From VRUE01 sp035605695 (GTDB taxonomy: Bacteria; Actinomycetota; Thermoleophilia; Solirubrobacterales; 70-9), in assembly GCA_035605695.1 (NCBI GenBank), contig DATNGZ010000040.1, positions 3,628-67,627 on the forward strand: a stretch of 64,000 bases of DNA, written 5' to 3'. Under the pieces are notes generated by a model, which saw nothing but the letters and a program-made list of their open reading frames with translations, was not told the DNA's origin and ran no database searches. Within the stretch, counting starts at the first letter, position 1; the number at the start of each line of letters is the position of its first letter. Positions 23,919 to 32,058 of the stretch are shown here, one piece after another. Position numbers and translations under genes: made by a program.

Positions 23919-24536
23919 AATGTCAAACGAACACAAGCGGAGCGCTCGGAGGCGACCCGCGGGGCGCTGATCTCCGCCGCACGCCAGCTCTTTGCCGAGC
24001 ACGGCTATGCCGGCGTCGGCACGGAAGAAATCGTCCGCACCGCGGGAGTGACGCGTGGTGCTCTCTACCACCACTTCAAAGACAAGCGCGAGCTCTTCGA
24101 GGCCGTCTACGAACGGATCGAGGCCGAGCTCGCCGAACGGATCGCGGCCGGGGCCCTCGGCGCCAATGCCTCCTCGCCGATGGAGGCGATGCGGGCCGGC
24201 GCCGAGATGTTCCTCGTCGCCTCGACCGAGCCCGAGACGCAGCGGATCGTGCTGCTCGACGGGCCCGCGGTGCTGGGCTGGGACCGCTGGCGCGAGATTG
24301 CCACCGAGCACGGCCTGGGCCTGATCGAAGCCACCCTGCAGGCGGCGGTCGATGCCGGCGCGATCAAGCCGCAGCCGGTGCGACCGCTCGCCCATGTGTT
24401 GATGGGCGCCCTTGACGAGGCCGCCATGTTGGTCGCCCGCGCGGAGGATCCGGAGGCGATGCGGGCCGAGGTGGGCGGGACCCTCGACTCGCTGCTCGCT
24501 GCGCTCAGCGTCGTTGAGCCGAGGGCTGGGGAGTAG
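23916..24536 (+). CDS. TetR-family transcriptional regulator
   Basis: A 206-residue regulator. The N-terminal helix-turn-helix reads GALISAARQLFAEHGYAGVGTEEIVRTAGVTRGALYHHFKDKRELF when followed across residues 15-60, the classic TetR pattern. The C-terminal ligand domain contains DEAAMLVARAEDP, similar to actinobacterial TetR_C families. The ATG at 23916 sits inside its presumed operator, so the transcript may be nearly leaderless. It probably represses itself and the divergent alpha/beta hydrolase. Its 3' end overlaps the convergent diguanylate cyclase gene by 32 bp. Confidence 0.92.
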   Translation: MNVKRTQAERSEATRGALISAARQLFAEHGYAGVGTEEIVRTAGVTRGALYHHFKDKRELFEAVYERIEAELAERIAAGALGANASSPMEAMRAGAEMFLVASTEPETQRIVLLDGPAVLGWDRWREIATEHGLGLIEATLQAAVDAGAIKPQPVRPLAHVLMGALDEAAMLVARAEDPEAMRAEVGGTLDSLLAALSVVEPRAGE

Positions 24537-26007
24537 GAACGCCAGGCATATTGACCGGGCCGCCCTGGGCCGCCCGGCGCGACTCCTTCTGCGCGTACAT
24601 CCTCACGTCGGCGAGCTGCAGCGCAGAGGAAGGATCGGCCGCCTCACCGGGAATCATCGCCGAGCCCCAGGAGGCCCCCACGTCGACACCCCGGTCGCTG
24701 GCGGTCAGGGCTTTTGCGGCGCGACGGGCAGCGGCGTCGAAGCGGTCCTGCTCACAGGTCAGGAGCAAGCAGAACTCGTCGCCGCCGATCCGGTAGGCGA
24801 CGCCGTCTTCTCCGGCTGCCTCCTGCAGGGCGGCTCCCAGCCGGACCAAAAGCTCGTCCCCCGCGGGGTGCCCGAAGGTGTCGTTGTAGCGCTTGAAGCC
24901 ATTGAGATCGAAGAGGTAGAGCATTGCTGGGCGCTGATCGGTCGCCCGCTCGCATTCCTCTTCGAGGTCCACCTGCATCCGGCCGCGGTTGCTGAGCCCG
25001 GTCAGCGGGTCGGTCCGCACCTGCTCGAGCAGGTCCTTGTTCTCTTTGTCGCTCATCGCCAGGCGGACGATGACTGCGGTCATCGTCGCCGCCCAGAGCA
25101 CGGTCGAGAGGCCGCTGGTCGCGCTGAAGTACTGCATCGCAAAGAGGCCGATCATCACCCCGGCGAAGACCGCCGGGACGACGATCTCGCGACGGCGGTC
25201 ACCCGCTCTGGGAGCGGAGATCTCGGCGGCCTCGGCGGGCTGCCAGACGGCGGCGCCAAGGCAGACGGCGGCGATCAGGTAGATCGGGTCGATCCAGTCG
25301 CCACCGGGCAGGGTCGCGTCGGTCGACTGCAGGGTGAAGGCGATGTCGGCGATGACGAGCGCGGAGAGGCCGGCCAGCAGCAGCGACCAGGTTCGTCCCG
25401 GCCGCCAGCCGGTCAGGGCGAAGACGCCGACGACCATCGCCACCATTGCGATGTCGCCCAGCGGGTAGGCGAGGGTGGTGGCTACCTGAAGCGGCGTGCC
25501 CGTTGCCTTCTCCGCGACGAAGTCGAAGACGAAGGCGGCTCCCAGAGCGGCGGTGCCAAGCGCCGCGATTGCCCCGTCCATCCACAGCCGCCAATTCATC
25601 TCGTGCGCCCTGGCCCGAACCAGCAGTGCCAATCCGGCGTAGGCAAGGGGGTAGAAGGCGAGGTAGCCGACGTCGGCCGGCGAGGGATACGGGGCAGATT
25701 CGTTGCCTTCGATGAAGGCAGTCCAGTAGATCTCAGCGGCGCCCCAGGAGAGAATCGCCAGGCCGATCATCAGCCAGGCCGACCGCTCGCGTGGATAGTC
25801 CGACGCCCTGACCAGGCAAGCGATGCCTGCTCCGAGCACGATCGCGTCGTAGAGCGGCCCGGAGATAGCCAGATACAGGCCGCCGCCGATTCCTAGCCAG
25901 TCGTGGATCGCGACGATCGCCGTGCCTCCGAGCAGGAGGACGGCGAGGACGCGGCGGGCGGCGGGCGTCCAGCTCGGGCGATCGGCGGTCGTCTCCGTGG
26001 TTTCCAC
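24505..26007 (-). CDS. Membrane-bound diguanylate cyclase (GGDEF)
   Basis: A 500-residue protein. About ten hydrophobic helices fill residues 20-320 and form an unnamed sensor-like membrane domain, with a conserved-looking EIYWTAFIEGNESAPYPSPADVGYL loop split between two helices. A GGDEF domain (about 330-490) follows: DPLTGLSNRGRMQVDLE, FDLNGFKRYND and an intact active loop RIGGDEF. No EAL domain is present and no RxxD inhibitory site is evident in the expected position. It should make cyclic di-GMP in response to a membrane or extracellular signal. Confidence 0.92.
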   Translation of the reverse strand: METTETTADRPSWTPAARRVLAVLLLGGTAIVAIHDWLGIGGGLYLAISGPLYDAIVLGAGIACLVRASDYPRERSAWLMIGLAILSWGAAEIYWTAFIEGNESAPYPSPADVGYLAFYPLAYAGLALLVRARAHEMNWRLWMDGAIAALGTAALGAAFVFDFVAEKATGTPLQVATTLAYPLGDIAMVAMVVGVFALTGWRPGRTWSLLLAGLSALVIADIAFTLQSTDATLPGGDWIDPIYLIAAVCLGAAVWQPAEAAEISAPRAGDRRREIVVPAVFAGVMIGLFAMQYFSATSGLSTVLWAATMTAVIVRLAMSDKENKDLLEQVRTDPLTGLSNRGRMQVDLEEECERATDQRPAMLYLFDLNGFKRYNDTFGHPAGDELLVRLGAALQEAAGEDGVAYRIGGDEFCLLLTCEQDRFDAAARRAAKALTASDRGVDVGASWGSAMIPGEAADPSSALQLADVRMYAQKESRRAAQGGPVNMPGVPTPQPSAQRR

Positions 26008-26085
26008 TGCCTAGCTATCGGCACCTGAGGACAATTCCAAAACCCTGAAAGGGCAAATTGACTGCTTCATCTAGAATGTCCGAAG

Positions 26086-26301
26086 ATGAAAACCGGAATC
26101 CACCCCGAGTACACCCTCGCCAACGTGCATTGCTCCTGCGGCAACCAGTTCTACACCCGCTCGACCGAGTCGGATCTTCACGTCGAGCTCTGCTCGGAGT
26201 GCCATCCGTTCTACACCGGCAAGCAGAAGCTCGTCGACACCGGTGGACGGGTCGAGCGCTTCCAGCGCCGCGCCGCCAAGCACGCCAAGGCCGGAAGGTA
26301 G
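26086..26301 (+). CDS. rpmE: Ribosomal protein bL31 (zinc-binding form)
   Basis: A 71-residue ribosomal protein with all four zinc Cys (C16, C18, C36, C39) in VHCSCGNQF and ELCSECHPFYTGKQ, so it is the C+ form and not the zinc-independent paralogue. HPFYTGKQKLVDTGGRVERF is the family core. It starts the rpmE-DUF1385-prfA-prmC-YrdC group. A TAGAAT at 26072-26077 is a possible -10 element. Confidence 0.97.
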   Translation: MKTGIHPEYTLANVHCSCGNQFYTRSTESDLHVELCSECHPFYTGKQKLVDTGGRVERFQRRAAKHAKAGR

Positions 26302-26304
26302 CCG

Positions 26305-27318
26305 GTGAGCCCAGAAGTGGGCTCACCCCAGGCTGCGAACGTCCCCTTAGACGACGGGACCGCTTCGCTGCGCATGCCCGACGGCGCGCTTGTCGCCAAG
26401 CGCGACGCGCCGGTTGGCGGTCAGGCCGTGCTCGAGGGCGTGATGATGCGCGGCGTCACCGTCTGGGCCGTCGCCTGCCGCCGTCCCGATGGCGAGATCG
26501 AGATCAGCTCCGAGACGATCAAGCCCTGGGCTCAGCGCCACCGCCTCTGGCGGCTGCCGGTGCTGCGCGGCATCGTCGCCCTTGGCGAGTCGCTGAAGAT
26601 CGGCTTCCGGGCGCTGGCGATCTCCGCCAACGCCCAGCTCGAGGATGGCGAGGAGGGCGAGCCGGAAGAGATCGGCGGCTGGGTTTGGGGGCTGACCATC
26701 GCCTTTTCGATGCTGCTCGCGGTCGGGCTCTTCTTTGTCATCCCGGTCGGGTTGACCAGCTTGATCAAGGACCAGCTTGGCTCGCCGCTGCTTTTCTGGC
26801 TGGTCGAGGGAGTCCTGCGCACCGCCATCTTCATCGGCTACATCGCCGCGATCAGCCGGCTTAAAGACCTGCGTCGCGTCTTCGAGTACCACGGCGCCGA
26901 GCACAAGACGATCTCCTGTTATGAGGCCGAAGACGAACTAACCCCGGCGCGGGCGAAGCTCTACTCGCGCCTGCACCCCCGCTGCGGCACCAGCTTCCTG
27001 CTGATCGTAATGGTGCTGGCGATCTTCGTTTTTGCGCCGATTGGCCTACCGGCCTGGTACTGGCTGCTGGCCTCGCGCATCCTCGGTATCCCGCTGATTG
27101 CCGGCCTCTCCTACGAGGTGATCAAGTGGGCCGGCAAAAACCGCCGCAAGCGCTGGGTGCGGGCGATCATGTGGCCCGGTCTGATGCTGCAGAACCTGAC
27201 CACGCGCGAGCCCGACGAAGAGGAGCTCGCGGTGGCGATCGCCTCGCTGGAGGCCGTCCTGGCCCGGGAGTCACCCGAGGCGGCCGCGGCGGGACAGCAA
27301 ATCGAGATCGTCGCCTGA
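26305..27318 (+). CDS. DUF1385 membrane protein
   Basis: A 337-residue protein with the DUF1385 signature: VGGQAVLEGVMMRG near the N-terminus, then four to five membrane helices and the central FEYHGAEHKTISCYEAEDELT and HPRCGTSFLL segments. The His, Glu and Cys residues of YHGAEHK and HPRCGT are invariant in the family and could bind metal. It starts with GTG three bases after the rpmE stop. The family occurs between rpmE and prfA in many Gram-positive and actinobacterial genomes; its function is unknown. Confidence 0.9.
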   Translation: MSPEVGSPQAANVPLDDGTASLRMPDGALVAKRDAPVGGQAVLEGVMMRGVTVWAVACRRPDGEIEISSETIKPWAQRHRLWRLPVLRGIVALGESLKIGFRALAISANAQLEDGEEGEPEEIGGWVWGLTIAFSMLLAVGLFFVIPVGLTSLIKDQLGSPLLFWLVEGVLRTAIFIGYIAAISRLKDLRRVFEYHGAEHKTISCYEAEDELTPARAKLYSRLHPRCGTSFLLIVMVLAIFVFAPIGLPAWYWLLASRILGIPLIAGLSYEVIKWAGKNRRKRWVRAIMWPGLMLQNLTTREPDEEELAVAIASLEAVLARESPEAAAAGQQIEIVA

Positions 27319-27332
27319 GGGCTCGGCGTCGC

Positions 27333-27749
27333 TCAGGCGGGCGGTTTGACCAGCGGTGCACTGCCCCAACCCCAGGGTGCGACGACGCCCAGCTTCCAGC
27401 GCTCTTCGATCCTGTGCAGGATCAGGGTCGGCGTGCAGGTCTGTTCGAAGCGCGAGCCTTCGGTCCCGTCGATCTCGATCGTCCAGTGCTCGGTGGCGAG
27501 GCCAATCTCGCCGGCCGCAAGCACGCAGCGCAGCTCGACCTCGATCCGAATGTGACGGGAGATCAGCTGGGCGAGCACCGGACGGATCCGGTCCCGGGTG
27601 TGGATCGCGGTTGCGTCCTGGGTGAGCAGACATGCGTCCCGCGCGAAACAGGTCGTAGCCCCCTCTAGGTCGCCGGCGCTGAGTAGCTCGGGGAGGGAGA
27701 GGCAGGCAAGGCCACGGCGTGAGGGAAGTGGCCGCAGTTGAGTTTTCAC
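27333..27749 (-). CDS. SnoaL/NTF2-like protein
   Basis: A 138-residue protein from GTG 27749, read against its neighbours. The pattern LLSAGDLEGATTCFARDACLL, followed by an IRPVLAQLISRHIRIEVEL helix-strand and TEHWTIEI, fits the cone-like NTF2 fold of SnoaL-type proteins (ketosteroid isomerase-like). No catalytic residues can be named. It interrupts the usual DUF1385-prfA adjacency, so it is probably an insertion into the conserved group. Confidence 0.65.
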   Translation of the reverse strand: MKTQLRPLPSRRGLACLSLPELLSAGDLEGATTCFARDACLLTQDATAIHTRDRIRPVLAQLISRHIRIEVELRCVLAAGEIGLATEHWTIEIDGTEGSRFEQTCTPTLILHRIEERWKLGVVAPWGWGSAPLVKPPA

Positions 27750-27857
27750 GCTTGCCAGCCTAGGCTCAAAGAGTCCGGAGGAAAAGTACTGAGCTAGCTT
27801 CCTAGCACAGTCTTAATCTTTACTGTCATGCATCACTGGCACGCTCCCCAGGGTCGC

Positions 27858-27897
27858 GAAATGAGTGAGCCCGTCTAGAAATGAGTGAGCCCGTCTA
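27858..27897. repeat. 20-bp perfect tandem duplication upstream of prfA
   Basis: GAAATGAGTGAGCCCGTCTA occurs twice, head to tail, ending 11 bp before the prfA GTG. Each unit contains an ATGAGTGAGCCCGTC that could be misread as a start; only the GTG at 27909 leads into RF1. Confidence 0.85.
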
Positions 27898-27908
27898 TGT
27901 TGTGAGGC

Positions 27909-28973
27909 GTGATCGATTCGCTGGTCGAACAGATCGAGGCGCGCTTTGCCGAGCTCGAGTCGCAGATGTCCGACCCCGCAGTGATCGGGGACAGGGAGCG
28001 CTACGCGGAGGTTGGGCGCGAGTACCGGGAATTGCAGCAAGCGCAGGCGCTCGGGGCGGAGTACCGGACGCTGAAGGACGACCTGGAAGGGGCGCGGGAG
28101 CTGCTGGCCGAGGGCGACGACGAGGAGCTGCAGAAGGTCGTCCAGGACGCGCCGCAGCGTCTCGAGGCACTCGAAGAGGAGATCCGGCTGGCGATGGTCG
28201 AACGCGACCCCAACGACTCCAAGAACGTCCTGGTCGAGGTCCGGGCCGGGACCGGGGGGGACGAGGCGGCGCTCTTCGCCGGCGACCTCTACAAGATGCT
28301 GACCCGCTACGCCGAAGAGAAAGGCTTTGCCACGGAGGCGCTTTCGCAGTCGAACGCCGAGGTGGGTGGCTTCAAGGAGGTCACCTTTGCGATCAAGGGC
28401 GAGGGCGCCTACTCGGTCTTCAAGTACGAGGGCGGCACGCACCGGGTGCAGCGGGTGCCGGAGACCGAGTCCCAGGGTCGCATCCACACCTCGACCGCGA
28501 CCGTGGCGGTGCTGCCCGAGGCCGAGGAGGTCGAGGTCAAGATCGACCAGAACGATCTCCAGGTCGACGTCTACCGATCTTCTGGGCCGGGCGGGCAGTC
28601 GGTCAACACGACCGACTCGGCGGTGCGGATCACCCACAAACCGACCGGGATCGTCGTCTCGATGCAGGACGAGAAGTCCCAGCTGCAGAACAAGGAGCGG
28701 GCGATGCGGGTGCTGCGCGCCCGCATCTACGAGCGCGAGCTGGCCGAACAGCAGGCGCAGATCGCCTCCGAGCGCAAGGCCCAGGTCGGCAGCGGCGAGC
28801 GCTCGGAGAAGGTGCGCACCTACAACTTCCCCCAGGGCCGGGTGACCGACCACCGGATCAAGCACACCTCGCACAACCTCGAAGGCGTCCTCGGCGGCGA
28901 ACTGGCCGAGTTCACCGAGGCACTCGCGGCGGAGGAGAAGCGGCAGCGCCTCGAGACCGCCACGGTCGGTTGA
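27909..28973 (+). CDS. prfA: Peptide chain release factor 1
   Basis: A 354-residue class I release factor for UAA and UAG. The peptidyl-tRNA hydrolysis motif is intact in SSGPGGQSVNTTDSAVRITH, and the codon-recognition region contains the PxT-type sequence before VAVLPEAEEVEV. The coiled-coil N-terminal domain (residues 1-100) is typical. The start is GTG 27909 after GTGAGG. It overlaps prmC by TTGA, so the factor and the enzyme that methylates its GGQ glutamine are translationally coupled. Confidence 0.96.
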   Translation: MIDSLVEQIEARFAELESQMSDPAVIGDRERYAEVGREYRELQQAQALGAEYRTLKDDLEGARELLAEGDDEELQKVVQDAPQRLEALEEEIRLAMVERDPNDSKNVLVEVRAGTGGDEAALFAGDLYKMLTRYAEEKGFATEALSQSNAEVGGFKEVTFAIKGEGAYSVFKYEGGTHRVQRVPETESQGRIHTSTATVAVLPEAEEVEVKIDQNDLQVDVYRSSGPGGQSVNTTDSAVRITHKPTGIVVSMQDEKSQLQNKERAMRVLRARIYERELAEQQAQIASERKAQVGSGERSEKVRTYNFPQGRVTDHRIKHTSHNLEGVLGGELAEFTEALAAEEKRQRLETATVG

Positions 28974-29815
28974 TCAGGGAAGCGCTGACCGCGTCCACGG
29001 ACGCCCTGCGCGCGGCCGGGATCGAGCAGCCCCGGCTCGACGCCGAAGTGCTGCTGGCCGAGGCGACCGGCTGGGACCGGGCGCGCCTGGCGGCCGATCC
29101 GGAGGCTGAGATTCCACCTCCCGCCGCGCGGCGATTCGGCGAGATGGTGCGGCGGCGACTGCGCCGCGAGCCGGTCGCCTACATCCTCGGCCGCCGCGGC
29201 TTCCGCCACCTCGAGCTGGCGGTCGATCCGCGGGTGCTGATTCCCCGTCCGGAGACCGAGCTGCTGGTCGAGCTGGCGCTGGAGCTGCAGCCGGACAGCG
29301 TGCTCGACCTCGGCACCGGCTCGGGCGCAATCGCGCTGGCGGTCGCCGACGAGCTGCCGGACTGTGCGGTGACGGCGACCGACACCTCGCCGGGTGCGCT
29401 TGAAGTCGCCCGCGCCAATGCCGAGCGGCTTGGCCTCGGCGATCGCGTTCGTTTTCTCGAAGGGTCGCTGCCGCCGCGGGAGGACTTCGACCTGATCCTC
29501 GCCAACTTGCCCTACGTGGCAGAGCTCGGGTGGGCGTCGCTACAGCCCGAGGTGACCGAGTGGGAGCCGCGCGAGGCGCTGCTGGCGGGGTCCGACGGCC
29601 TCAACGCGTTCCGCGCCCTGATTCCCGCCTGCGGTCGTAGTTGTCTCCGCATAGCGGAGACAACTACGACCGCAACGCGGCCGACGGTTGCGTTCGAGAT
29701 TGGCGCGGGGCAGGCCGTGGCTGTCAACGCCCTATTGTCAGAGGCCGGTTTCGGTGCTGTCGAGGTGCGCGCTGACCTGGCTGGGATCGAGCGGGTGGTG
29801 ATCGGGCGGCCGTGA
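28970..29815 (+). CDS. prmC: Release-factor glutamine N5-methyltransferase
   Basis: A 281-residue SAM enzyme that methylates the GGQ glutamine of RF1 and RF2. It starts with TTG 28970 overlapping the prfA stop. The N-terminal helical domain (1-75) precedes YILGRRGFRHLELAVDPRVLIPRPETE, the SAM motif VLDLGTGSGAIALAV and the catalytic loop ILANLPYV; the loop reads NLPY where the family usually has NPPY. Near residue 221 the gene carries a 45-bp perfect palindrome (29630-29674) which adds about 15 residues (CGRSCLRIAETTTTA) before VAFEIGAGQ. The frame is kept. YrdC follows with a GTGA overlap. Confidence 0.92.
   Translation: MIREALTASTDALRAAGIEQPRLDAEVLLAEATGWDRARLAADPEAEIPPPAARRFGEMVRRRLRREPVAYILGRRGFRHLELAVDPRVLIPRPETELLVELALELQPDSVLDLGTGSGAIALAVADELPDCAVTATDTSPGALEVARANAERLGLGDRVRFLEGSLPPREDFDLILANLPYVAELGWASLQPEVTEWEPREALLAGSDGLNAFRALIPACGRSCLRIAETTTTATRPTVAFEIGAGQAVAVNALLSEAGFGAVEVRADLAGIERVVIGRP
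29630..29674. repeat. 45-bp perfect palindrome inside prmC
   Basis: Arms 29630-29650 and 29654-29674 are perfect 21-bp reverse complements (TGCGGTCGTAGTTGTCTCCGC...) around a 3-nt loop ATA. Total length is exactly 15 codons and the frame stays open. It falls in the loop between the NLPY region and the EIGxGQ strand, where PrmC proteins vary in length. Confidence 0.85.
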
Positions 29816-30444
29816 GCGAGACGATCTCGAGCGAGCGAGGCGGGGCGGAGAACGCTCGCGCAAGCCTGGAGCGCTGCATCGCCGCCGGCGGCGTCGTCGT
29901 CTTTCCCGCTGACGGTCTCTACGGTCTCGCCTGCGATCCATTGAACGCAGAGGCGATCGCGCGCATCCACCGGATCAAGGGGCGCGATGACGGTAAGCCG
30001 TCGGCGGTGCTCTACTTCTCGCCGCTGGCGATGCGCGAGCTGGTCGAGAGCCTCGGCGAGCGCACCCGGGCCGCGGTCGGCGCTCTGCTCCCGGGCCCGG
30101 TCACGCTTGTGGTCGACAATCCCGAGCATCGCTACCCACTCGCCTGCCGCGAGGATCCGGGACGGCTCGGGGTGCGCTTGATCGGTGGACCGCTGGCGGG
30201 CGCAATGTGCCCGATCTTTCAGACCTCGGCCAACGCCAGCGGCGAGCCTGCTCCCGCGCGCTTCGCCGACGTCCCGCCGGAGATCATCGCGGCGGTCGAC
30301 CTGGCGGTCGACGGCGGCGCCTTGGCCGGTCTTCCCTCTACAGTCATTGACCTGACCGCCTACGAGCATGGGGGCGAGTGGGTCGTCTTGCGCGAAGGCG
30401 GCTTGTCCTCGGGGGACCTCACCGCCCGACTGGCCGATCTCTGA
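29812..30444 (+). CDS. YrdC/Sua5-family threonylcarbamoyl-AMP synthase
   Basis: A 210-residue YrdC-fold protein, GTG start overlapping prmC (GTGA). It condenses threonine, bicarbonate and ATP to threonylcarbamoyl-AMP for tRNA t6A37. Motifs: VVVFPADGLYGLACDPLN, IKGRDDGKPSAVLY (the usual KRR is KGR here), LLPGPVTLVV, LGVRLIGGP, QTSANASGEPAP and PSTVIDLT near the end. No C-terminal Sua5 domain is present, so it is the TsaC-like short form. The prfA-prmC-YrdC order is common in bacteria. Confidence 0.92.
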   Translation: MSETISSERGGAENARASLERCIAAGGVVVFPADGLYGLACDPLNAEAIARIHRIKGRDDGKPSAVLYFSPLAMRELVESLGERTRAAVGALLPGPVTLVVDNPEHRYPLACREDPGRLGVRLIGGPLAGAMCPIFQTSANASGEPAPARFADVPPEIIAAVDLAVDGGALAGLPSTVIDLTAYEHGGEWVVLREGGLSSGDLTARLADL

Positions 30445-30466
30445 CTGTCCTAGTTGATTAGGACAG
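30445..30466. promoter_or_regulatory. GntR operator-like palindrome
   Basis: CTGTCCTA-GTTGAT-TAGGACAG has perfect 8-bp arms, starts directly after the YrdC stop and lies 24 bp before the GntR gene. No T-run follows. TTGATT (30454-30459) and GATACT (30475-30480) inside and beside it could be -35 and -10 elements, 15 bp apart, so repressor binding would cover the promoter. Confidence 0.55.
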
Positions 30467-30490
30467 CACTACCCGATACTGTGTGCGCTG

Positions 30491-31270
30491 ATGGCACAGA
30501 AGACATCGGCGCGCGAGGCCACTCCTTTTTCCACTGATCCCGCCGCGGAGCTACCGGTCGGGGTTCAACTCTCCTGGCGTCTGCGGGCGCTGATCGCCAC
30601 TGGCCGGCTCGCGGCGGGGGAGCAGCTTCCCAGCTTTCGTCGCCTCGCCGAGTGGGCGGGCGTCAATGTCAATACCGTGCGCACTGTGTACGCGGGCTTG
30701 GAGAAGAGCGGACTGGTGGTCAGCCGACAGGGTCGGGGCACTTTCGTTGCCGGCGGGATCGAGATTGCTCCCGAGCTCGAGCAGATTGCCGGCGACGCCC
30801 TTCGGCGCGTGCGCGAGGCCGGGCTCGATCCGCGTGACCTGGTCATTGTCGCCACCGCCTGCGCGAGTATGGCCGCTGATGAGGAGATCGCGACCGAGCC
30901 GTGCCCTGACCTTCCCGACCTCGCCAAAGAGAGCGAGGCGATCGAGGTGCGCCACGAGCTGCGGCGCCAGATCGCCCGGCTCGAGGTCGAGCTCTCCGCC
31001 TACACCCGCGACCTGCCGGACAACATGCCGACAGCGGCGCGCTTCTCCAAAGCCCACGTTGCCGGGGTCGAGGAGCTGGAGCAGACGCGAGACACGTTGA
31101 TCGGCCAGCTCTCGGAGGCGCAGAGGGCAGCTGAGGTGCGCGCAAGGCAGGTCGGCGAGGCACGTGCCCGCCGCGAAGCCGTGCTGGGCGACGAGGCCGG
31201 CGACGGGTCGGCGCGATCGGGCGGGGGCCCTCTAGGCAGAGCGATGAGCTGGTGGCAAGCCAAGTCCTGA
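30491..31270 (+). CDS. GntR-family (YtrA-like) transcriptional regulator
   Basis: A 259-residue regulator. The N-terminal winged helix has QLSWRLRALIATGRLAAGEQLPSFRRLAEWAGVNVNTVRTVYAGLE across residues 27-73 and a wing SRQGRGTFVAGG. The rest lacks FCD, UTRA or aminotransferase domains; it is mostly helical, with a likely coiled coil in residues 155-235 (ELRRQIARLEVELSAY, EELEQTRDTLIGQLSEA), as in YtrA-type regulators of ABC transporters. Its stop lies 19 nt inside the first permease gene, so it is co-transcribed with the transporter it probably controls. Confidence 0.88.
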   Translation: MAQKTSAREATPFSTDPAAELPVGVQLSWRLRALIATGRLAAGEQLPSFRRLAEWAGVNVNTVRTVYAGLEKSGLVVSRQGRGTFVAGGIEIAPELEQIAGDALRRVREAGLDPRDLVIVATACASMAADEEIATEPCPDLPDLAKESEAIEVRHELRRQIARLEVELSAYTRDLPDNMPTAARFSKAHVAGVEELEQTRDTLIGQLSEAQRAAEVRARQVGEARARREAVLGDEAGDGSARSGGGPLGRAMSWWQAKS

Positions 31271-32058
31271 CGCGGGCCACCGGCCCCACCAAAGCGGCCT
31301 TCGAGCAGGTGGGGGAGATGATGATCCTCACCGCGAAGACGATCGTCTCCGCGATCAAGCCTCCCTACCCCTACGGCGAGGAGCTGGTCTGGCAGTTCCT
31401 CTTCGTGCTCAAGCTCTCCTGGTTCCCCCTGCTGATCTCGACCTTCGCCCTTTGCCTCGGCGCGCCGGGGCTGCAGGCGGCCGGCGTGCTCTCGCTGTTC
31501 GGCGCGCTCGACCGGCTCGGTGGCTTCTTCGTGCTGACCGCGATCCGCTGGATCGGGCCGCTGGTCACCGCCGTCGTCGTCGCCGGCGTCGCTGGCACCG
31601 CGATCACCGCCGACCTCGGCGCCCGCAAGATTCGCGAGGAGCTCGACGCCCTGCAGGTGCTCGGAGTTGACCCGGTCAAGAACCTGGTCGTGCCACGCTT
31701 CCTGGCCCTGATCGTGATCACCGGCCTGCTCGACATCTTCGCGATCGTCTTCGGCCTCTCCGCCGGCATCGCGGCCGAGCTGCTCTACAAGCAGTCGCTC
31801 GGCGGCTTCTTCGCCACCCTCTTCTCCAACGCCACGGTCACCGACATCTGGGCCTCGGTGCTGATGTGCACGATGTTCGGTGCGATCATCGCCGTCGTCT
31901 GCTCTTACAAGGGGATGTCGGCCTCGGGCGGCGCCGCCGGCGTCGGCCGTGCCGTCAACCAGGCCGTGGTGATCGCCCTCGTCGCGGTCTTCTTCTTCCA
32001 GTTCGTCGTCACCTCAATCCTGCTCGCGACCAACCCCGAACTGCAGAGCATCAGGTGA
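31252..32058 (+). CDS. MlaE/YrbE-family ABC permease, first copy
   Basis: A 268-residue MlaE-type permease with an N-terminal amphipathic segment and about five to six membrane helices. Family motifs: IRWIGPLVTAVVVAGVAGTA, ITADLGARKIREELDALQVLGVDP (the conserved E-E-D-A-L interface loop) and GGAAGVGRAVNQAVV. In actinobacteria such pairs (YrbEA/YrbEB) form the membrane core of Mce lipid importers. It begins at GTG 31252 inside the GntR gene and overlaps the second permease by GTGA. No ATPase or MCE-domain gene is nearby. Confidence 0.92.
   Translation: MASQVLTRATGPTKAAFEQVGEMMILTAKTIVSAIKPPYPYGEELVWQFLFVLKLSWFPLLISTFALCLGAPGLQAAGVLSLFGALDRLGGFFVLTAIRWIGPLVTAVVVAGVAGTAITADLGARKIREELDALQVLGVDPVKNLVVPRFLALIVITGLLDIFAIVFGLSAGIAAELLYKQSLGGFFATLFSNATVTDIWASVLMCTMFGAIIAVVCSYKGMSASGGAAGVGRAVNQAVVIALVAVFFFQFVVTSILLATNPELQSIR

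Noticed and set aside
27881..28969. Upstream extension of the prmC frame through prfA
   Set aside because: The N-terminal part is the off-frame translation of prfA (Arg/Gly-rich). prmC starts at TTG 28970, overlapping the prfA stop.
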